This document shows positions 59,977 to 64,000 of a stretch of DNA of 64,000 bases, piece after piece. The notes below the pieces were generated by a model that ran no database searches, was not told the DNA's origin, and saw nothing but the letters and a program-made list of their open reading frames with translations. Both the position numbers and the translations under genes were made by a program. Source of the DNA: Bryum argenteum (taxonomy: Eukaryota; Streptophyta; Bryopsida; Bryales; Bryaceae); the NCBI GenBank assembly GCA_037043015.1, contig CM073326.1, positions 19,228,345 through 19,292,344 of the forward strand, written 5' to 3'. Within the stretch, counting starts at the first letter, position 1. Every line of letters starts with the position of its first letter.

Positions 59977-60756
59977 CTAATAATTTCGCGCCCGTTGTTG
60001 TGCAATCGTTGTATGCCACCTCTCATAGCATCCACTATGAAGGCACATCCACTTGTTGCCACACTTATGGCAATAATAATGCGGTGACTTGACTTTACAT
60101 ACCACACATTTACGACGTAACTTACTATAAGATGGGGTGCAAATAACCGGTCGCCGTGGTTGTGGTGGAATGTCAGTAGGCTCAGTGGTTCTCATAGGCC
60201 ATTCACGCAATAATGCCTCACACAAACCTTTCTTGAACTGAAGGTGAGTCATGGGAGGGATCGGGACTCGGCGGTGAACGTTCACATTTGCGCAATAGTC
60301 TAAGTAAATGATGTACATGTTGACAACAGAAACATCTAAGAGAAAAAAGAAAATCCTATGCCACCACTTGTGCGATCGTACCTGACAACTATATGAGGCC
60401 CGTAGTTGGTCTGCTACGTCAACGCCTCGCATGTGAGTAGTATACTCCAATAAGACCGGTGATGTCTGCACTAGCTCGCGGATAGGACCATTGCGCCGAG
60501 GAACTGTCACAACTCTCTCACATGGAGCCTGAATAGAGTTGCTATGTGTGGAAATGAGTAGGACAGGTTTCTTGTCCTTCCACATGACACAAGAAATTGT
60601 CCTGCTCAAATGCATTTTCCACACAATAGTACCCTGAGCCACGTTCTTGAAAGTTGCTAGATTCTTCAAAGTACCTGGGAGACCCACACGGTTTGCACGC
60701 ACAGTGCCAGTGGCATACACACCTCTAGATAGAAGAGGGGGGTAGCTTGTATGGTA
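59977..60756 (-). pseudogene. piggyBac transposase, 5'-truncated copy
   Basis: C-terminal third of a DDE_Tnp_1_7 transposase in one open frame. It begins in the region after the second catalytic Asp (TSYPP...LSRGVYATGTVRANRVG), includes WKDKKPVLLIST and the third Asp in MRGVDVADQLRASYS, and ends with the cysteine-rich domain (KCVVCKVKSPHYYCHKCG...CLHSGCYERWH). The first two Asp residues are missing because the sequence gives way to GCGAGCGG repeats at 60757. It is clearly diverged from the copy at 22110, so it is a separate piggyBac lineage. It cannot be active as it stands. Confidence 0.9.
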
Positions 60757-60810
60757 GCGGCGAGCGGCGAGCGGAGAGCGGCGAGCGGAGATTTGGTGAG
60801 CGACGAGCAG
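60757..60810. repeat. GCGAGCGG short tandem repeat
   Basis: Irregular GCGGCGA/GCGGAGA repeats exactly at the truncation point of the transposase, suggesting repeat expansion or recombination caused the break. Confidence 0.8.
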
Positions 60811-61798
60811 AAAATAGAGGTCTAAATCTAAAAACAGTAATATTATTACTAAAAATAAAAACTATTATTAGCAAATTCGAATATTCTCAGAATATTTTTA
60901 GAATATTTTGAGAATATTACTATTTTTGGTAATAATTATGACCCTATAACCGTGGACTGGAATTCACTATTTCTGATAATTTTCAATCCAGGTCTTCTGT
61001 CCCTTTCTTTAATGTTAAAATGATCGAATAACTGAATTTCGAATCCCAGGTCATTTTCTTCACATTACTACATTTTTACTTCAATTCTTTGTTTAATTAT
61101 TTGAATCAACTACTCTTTCGACATTCTTCAATTCTACCCATCTTTTCAATTCCAATACTAACTGTTGTTTTATAATCTCTAGTAAATGTGTTACAGTGTT
61201 GATGTTAATCGGCACTTAATCTTCCATTTTTTGGTGTTCAATTTTCTCTAATGTATATATTTATTTTATTGATTTTTCATTTGTGTTATTCTCTTCTTGG
61301 TTTTATTTTTAAATACTATTTACGGTTCGTATTAATGCATCATCTAGAAGTTGCATTTATTATCTTATATTTATTTAATTTTTAATTTTTTTAAACATTT
61401 TATCTTTTAACTCTTTCATATCATTTTTTTTTTTTTTTTATCTTTAATCGTTTTTTAATTATTTTCAACTTTCATATCTTTATCTTTTCATTGTTTTTAT
61501 TTTGTATTATCATTAATTTTAGTTTATTTTACACTGTTTTCTTTCTTTTCTTCAATTTATATATATAAAATCATCTTTTTATTTTTTGATTTCTAATTTT
61601 TTTAATCACTTTTTTTTTCTTTCATTCGTCCTCTAATTTACTATCTTCTAAGTCTTTACCTTTTCATTTTTTATCTTTTATCTTCTGAAAGACCTTCTAG
61701 TTCACTCTCCATTGATGGTTTAGGGTATTTTGTTTACAAATTAATCAAAACAGTGATGACAAACCTACTCATGCCATGGAGTGTTATAATATTTAAAC
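60811..61798. other. Very AT-rich block
   Basis: About 1 kb dominated by T and A, with T-runs and no open frame of note. It contains a palindromic stretch around 60895-60930 (AATATTCTCAGAATATTTTT). No gene. Confidence 0.6.
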
Positions 61799-61930
61799 CT
61801 TCTTATATATCCCACTATTCAAGGGCGCCGAGCATCTACCTCCTCAATATTTAAGTAGTGGCAGTAGAAGCTCTCATCCTCTTTGTTCGTGCTCTTCTTG
61901 AATCAAGTTCCAAGAAGAGCGTGTTGTGAC

Positions 61931-62383
61931 ATGGAAGTTGCTGGGGAAACCACTATCTCACTTGGTGATGTCCTTGGCCCATTTCATCCGTATGAGGAGG
62001 TCCAGGAGGAAGAGGAGTTGAATGGGTGCAGTGAAGGGCATTCTGAAAATGATGGCGTGGAAGCAAAAATAGATGTGATAGGAGACATAGTGGCTGTAGA
62101 AGAGCCACTCGTTCTCGTAGTTCCCGAGGAGGAACCGATTGTCTCTTTGGCACCTCATGCATACTCCAAGGTCGCGAAGATTCCACCGGGGACTTATTCT
62201 AGGGAGGCATTACGTGGAAAGAGTGAAGGTATTCCATTGTTGAAACGTCCCCGCCTACGACAAGTGGCAATTACGGAACGAACAATGAATGTCAATGTAG
62301 CTTGTCATGTAGTGCAGGAGGTAGTTCGTGATTGTGCTGAAAATGCGAAGGGGATACCTAAACGCATTAAGTACAAGGAATAA
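61931..62383 (+). CDS. Hypothetical acidic protein, 150 aa
   Basis: ORF from ATG 61931. The N-terminal half is acidic (EEVQEEEELNG, VEEPLVLVVPEEEP). The C-terminal half is basic, with a nuclear-localisation-like LLKRPRLRQ and a KRIKYK tail. A TATA-like TTATATATC lies at 61803-61811. It is not a family I recognise. It could be a short gene, an exon, or an accessory ORF of a decayed transposon; codon use cannot be judged at this length. Confidence 0.4.
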   Translation: MEVAGETTISLGDVLGPFHPYEEVQEEEELNGCSEGHSENDGVEAKIDVIGDIVAVEEPLVLVVPEEEPIVSLAPHAYSKVAKIPPGTYSREALRGKSEGIPLLKRPRLRQVAITERTMNVNVACHVVQEVVRDCAENAKGIPKRIKYKE

Positions 62384-62642
62384 AATCTATATTTAAATGT
62401 ATTCATGGAGTGAGTACAGTCCAATTGTGCGTTGATATAAATAACATATGCCAGTTGTTGAAATGAATGCTATTGTAACACAATGTAATAAATGTGAATG
62501 ACAAAACCTTTATATTGAAATAGGCAATACGAGATTTGTATTGCTGACTCAGTACAAGGAAAAATTCAATCATCAAAGACTAAGTATACGCATGAACCAC
62601 TGTCCACTATGCATACTTGAGACCATAATAGTATAGTGCCTC

Positions 62643-63984
62643 CTATTTTTTGGCCAAGGGGTGTGTCAAGATTCCGCTCTCTAGGACTAGCTTGACTTCG
62701 TTGAAACTAAAGGTAGGCGCATGGATGAAAAGCTCGGCCTCCGGATTACGGTTGCAGACCTTTAAAAGGATGTAATAAATATGTTTCTGATGATGAAAAC
62801 CGTATCTTACCTCGAAACTTAGTCATCGTCTGCTGAATCTTTGGACAAGTGCAACTCGGGTAAGAGGTGATGGTGATGTTGTCTTGTGTGATGTTTGGAG
62901 CAACGCCCGAATCCCCCAATGATGCAACCATGGCCTGGATGAGGTATCATGGTGATGGAACGGAGGCGAGCCTTGAGGGGCGAGAGGAGCCCATGGAGAG
63001 AGTGCGCCGGGTTAGGTCGAGTTCTTTGTGCGTTTGACCATCTTCCCATCTCGCTTACTCGCAGGTAGCGGTCGGCCCTCTCTTTGGAATCGGCAACGAG
63101 GCGAGGTTTGCAGGAGGCGGAGCAGACGAGAAGAGACGTCTTGGGGAGACTGGCTTCTTCGGCGGGAGTTGGAACCCTGCGGCTTCAAGGGCGAGGATCT
63201 CATTGAGCTTCAGGTTAGTACCTAGTTTTACTGGCCACACCTCTGGAATCGGCGGCACTTCGAGGTCCTTGGAGTAGTGTGCAACCCACTTGCGCCTTGT
63301 GCCTTTCACGCAACGCTCAATATCATCGGAGCAGAAGAAAAACTCTGTCCTCTCAACCGTATTCCTGCGATAGTTAGTCCAAACTCCGGTGTAGGTCGGT
63401 GCAGCAGTGAAGTTTGGGCCCCTGACAATTCTCTCAGTGCACTTCTTTTTTGTACCAGCTCTTTGGGCCCAGCAGCACTTTGCAGAAGCTTTGTGAAGTC
63501 TTGCAATGTGCCACTCCTTCACATCAACCTTGGTTTCTTCAACAGCGTTGACATGGCGAACGCCGACCTCGTTCACAGGAGACGTTGGGGGCGAGTAAGC
63601 TTCTTGGGCGGGAGATTCTTGGGCCTCTTCTTCTTCAGAATCGTCCTCGACGATGATGGGCAGCTGGACAGTGCGAGCTCGAACGTTGCGTCCAACACCT
63701 CTAGGACGTGAGAAGTTAACCTTGTCTGGTCGGTGTGACTCCTCGTCAGCTCCAATGGGAACGTCCGCCTTACGCTTCTGTGATCCAAACACCTCTGCTC
63801 CGGCCAGGACAGGCTGACGGGTGCAGAACTCATCTGCACCAGGCATATCCAGCATGGGATCTTGAAGGACTTTAGGATTTCCTGTTTTCTTCGCCAAGCG
63901 TTCCGCCATTCGAAGCTTGAGTTCCTTCTTTGAAGGTCCAGTTCCGCCTACATCTCCTTTCAGGAACCGATAGTAGTTTACAAC
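62643..63984 (-). pseudogene. SWIM zinc-finger protein, C-terminal part, frame-broken
   Basis: Enters from the right edge through an acceptor (TTTCTGCAG) at 63985. The first frame (63984-63055) contains YYRFLKGDVGG, a Lys-rich helix, an acidic patch, a cysteine-containing segment (KCCWAQ...KKKCTERI...FFFCSDDIERC) and VWPVKLGTNLKLNEILALEA. After 63055 the similarity continues in other frames: LRSITMIPHPGHGCII (about 62980-62930), then DNITITSYPSCTCPKIQQTM (about 62885-62825, the CxC half of a SWIM finger), then KHIYYILLKVCNRNPEAELF and IHAPTFSFNEVK to a stop at 62643. The CKH of the finger reads QKH. SWIM fingers bind DNA or protein. At least three frame changes in 400 bp point to a decayed gene or sequence error. 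Confidence 0.65.
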
Positions 63985-64000
63985 CTGCAGAAAGCCCCGA

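Overview
This is nuclear DNA from a land plant. Evidence: an EMS1/MSP1-type leucine-rich-repeat receptor kinase, a plant-like MSH4 with 24 short exons, many small GT-AG introns, a chromovirus LTR retrotransposon primed by initiator tRNA-Met, and tRNA-derived SINEs. PiggyBac transposons and a SWIM-domain gene relic hint at a non-flowering lineage such as a bryophyte or lycophyte, but the species cannot be fixed from the sequence.

Layout. 1-2684 (minus): the 5' part of an EMS1-like receptor kinase that runs off the left edge, with a tandemly duplicated upstream region at 3.6-4.1 kb. 4-34 kb: gene-poor, repeat-rich DNA. It holds a Ty3/gypsy chromovirus (15515-21075, TSD AAGCG), three SINE-like copies (two with clear 13-bp TSDs), two foldback elements, a complete but broken piggyBac element (22110-27036), and a swarm of short TTAA-flanked elements with CCCCTAA... 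/ ...TTAGGGG ends. 34367-40908 (minus): complete MSH4 (804 codons before the stop), a meiotic crossover MutS homologue. 41409-56157 (plus): a large gene of about 39 exons encoding Integrator complex subunit 1 (INTS1). The two start codons are 500 bp apart, head to head. 56-64 kb: more TTAA elements, a 5'-truncated second piggyBac transposase (minus), minisatellites, an AT-rich block, a small acidic-protein ORF, and the frame-broken end of a SWIM zinc-finger gene (minus) that enters from the right edge.

The most interesting observation is the TTAA/CCC system. The full piggyBac copy has perfect 14-bp inverted ends next to TTAA. About a dozen short non-coding elements share the same architecture: a TTAA target, CCC(C/T)TAAA ends, and a short subterminal hairpin. 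They are best read as piggyBac-derived MITEs. One pair abuts across a single shared TTAA. I know of few descriptions of piggyBac MITE swarms in plants.

The two large host genes read cleanly apart from three unresolved spots in INTS1, whereas the transposon coding regions are full of frameshifts. Splice sites were chosen by eye from GT/AG signals, frame continuity and remembered family sequences; no alignment software was used.
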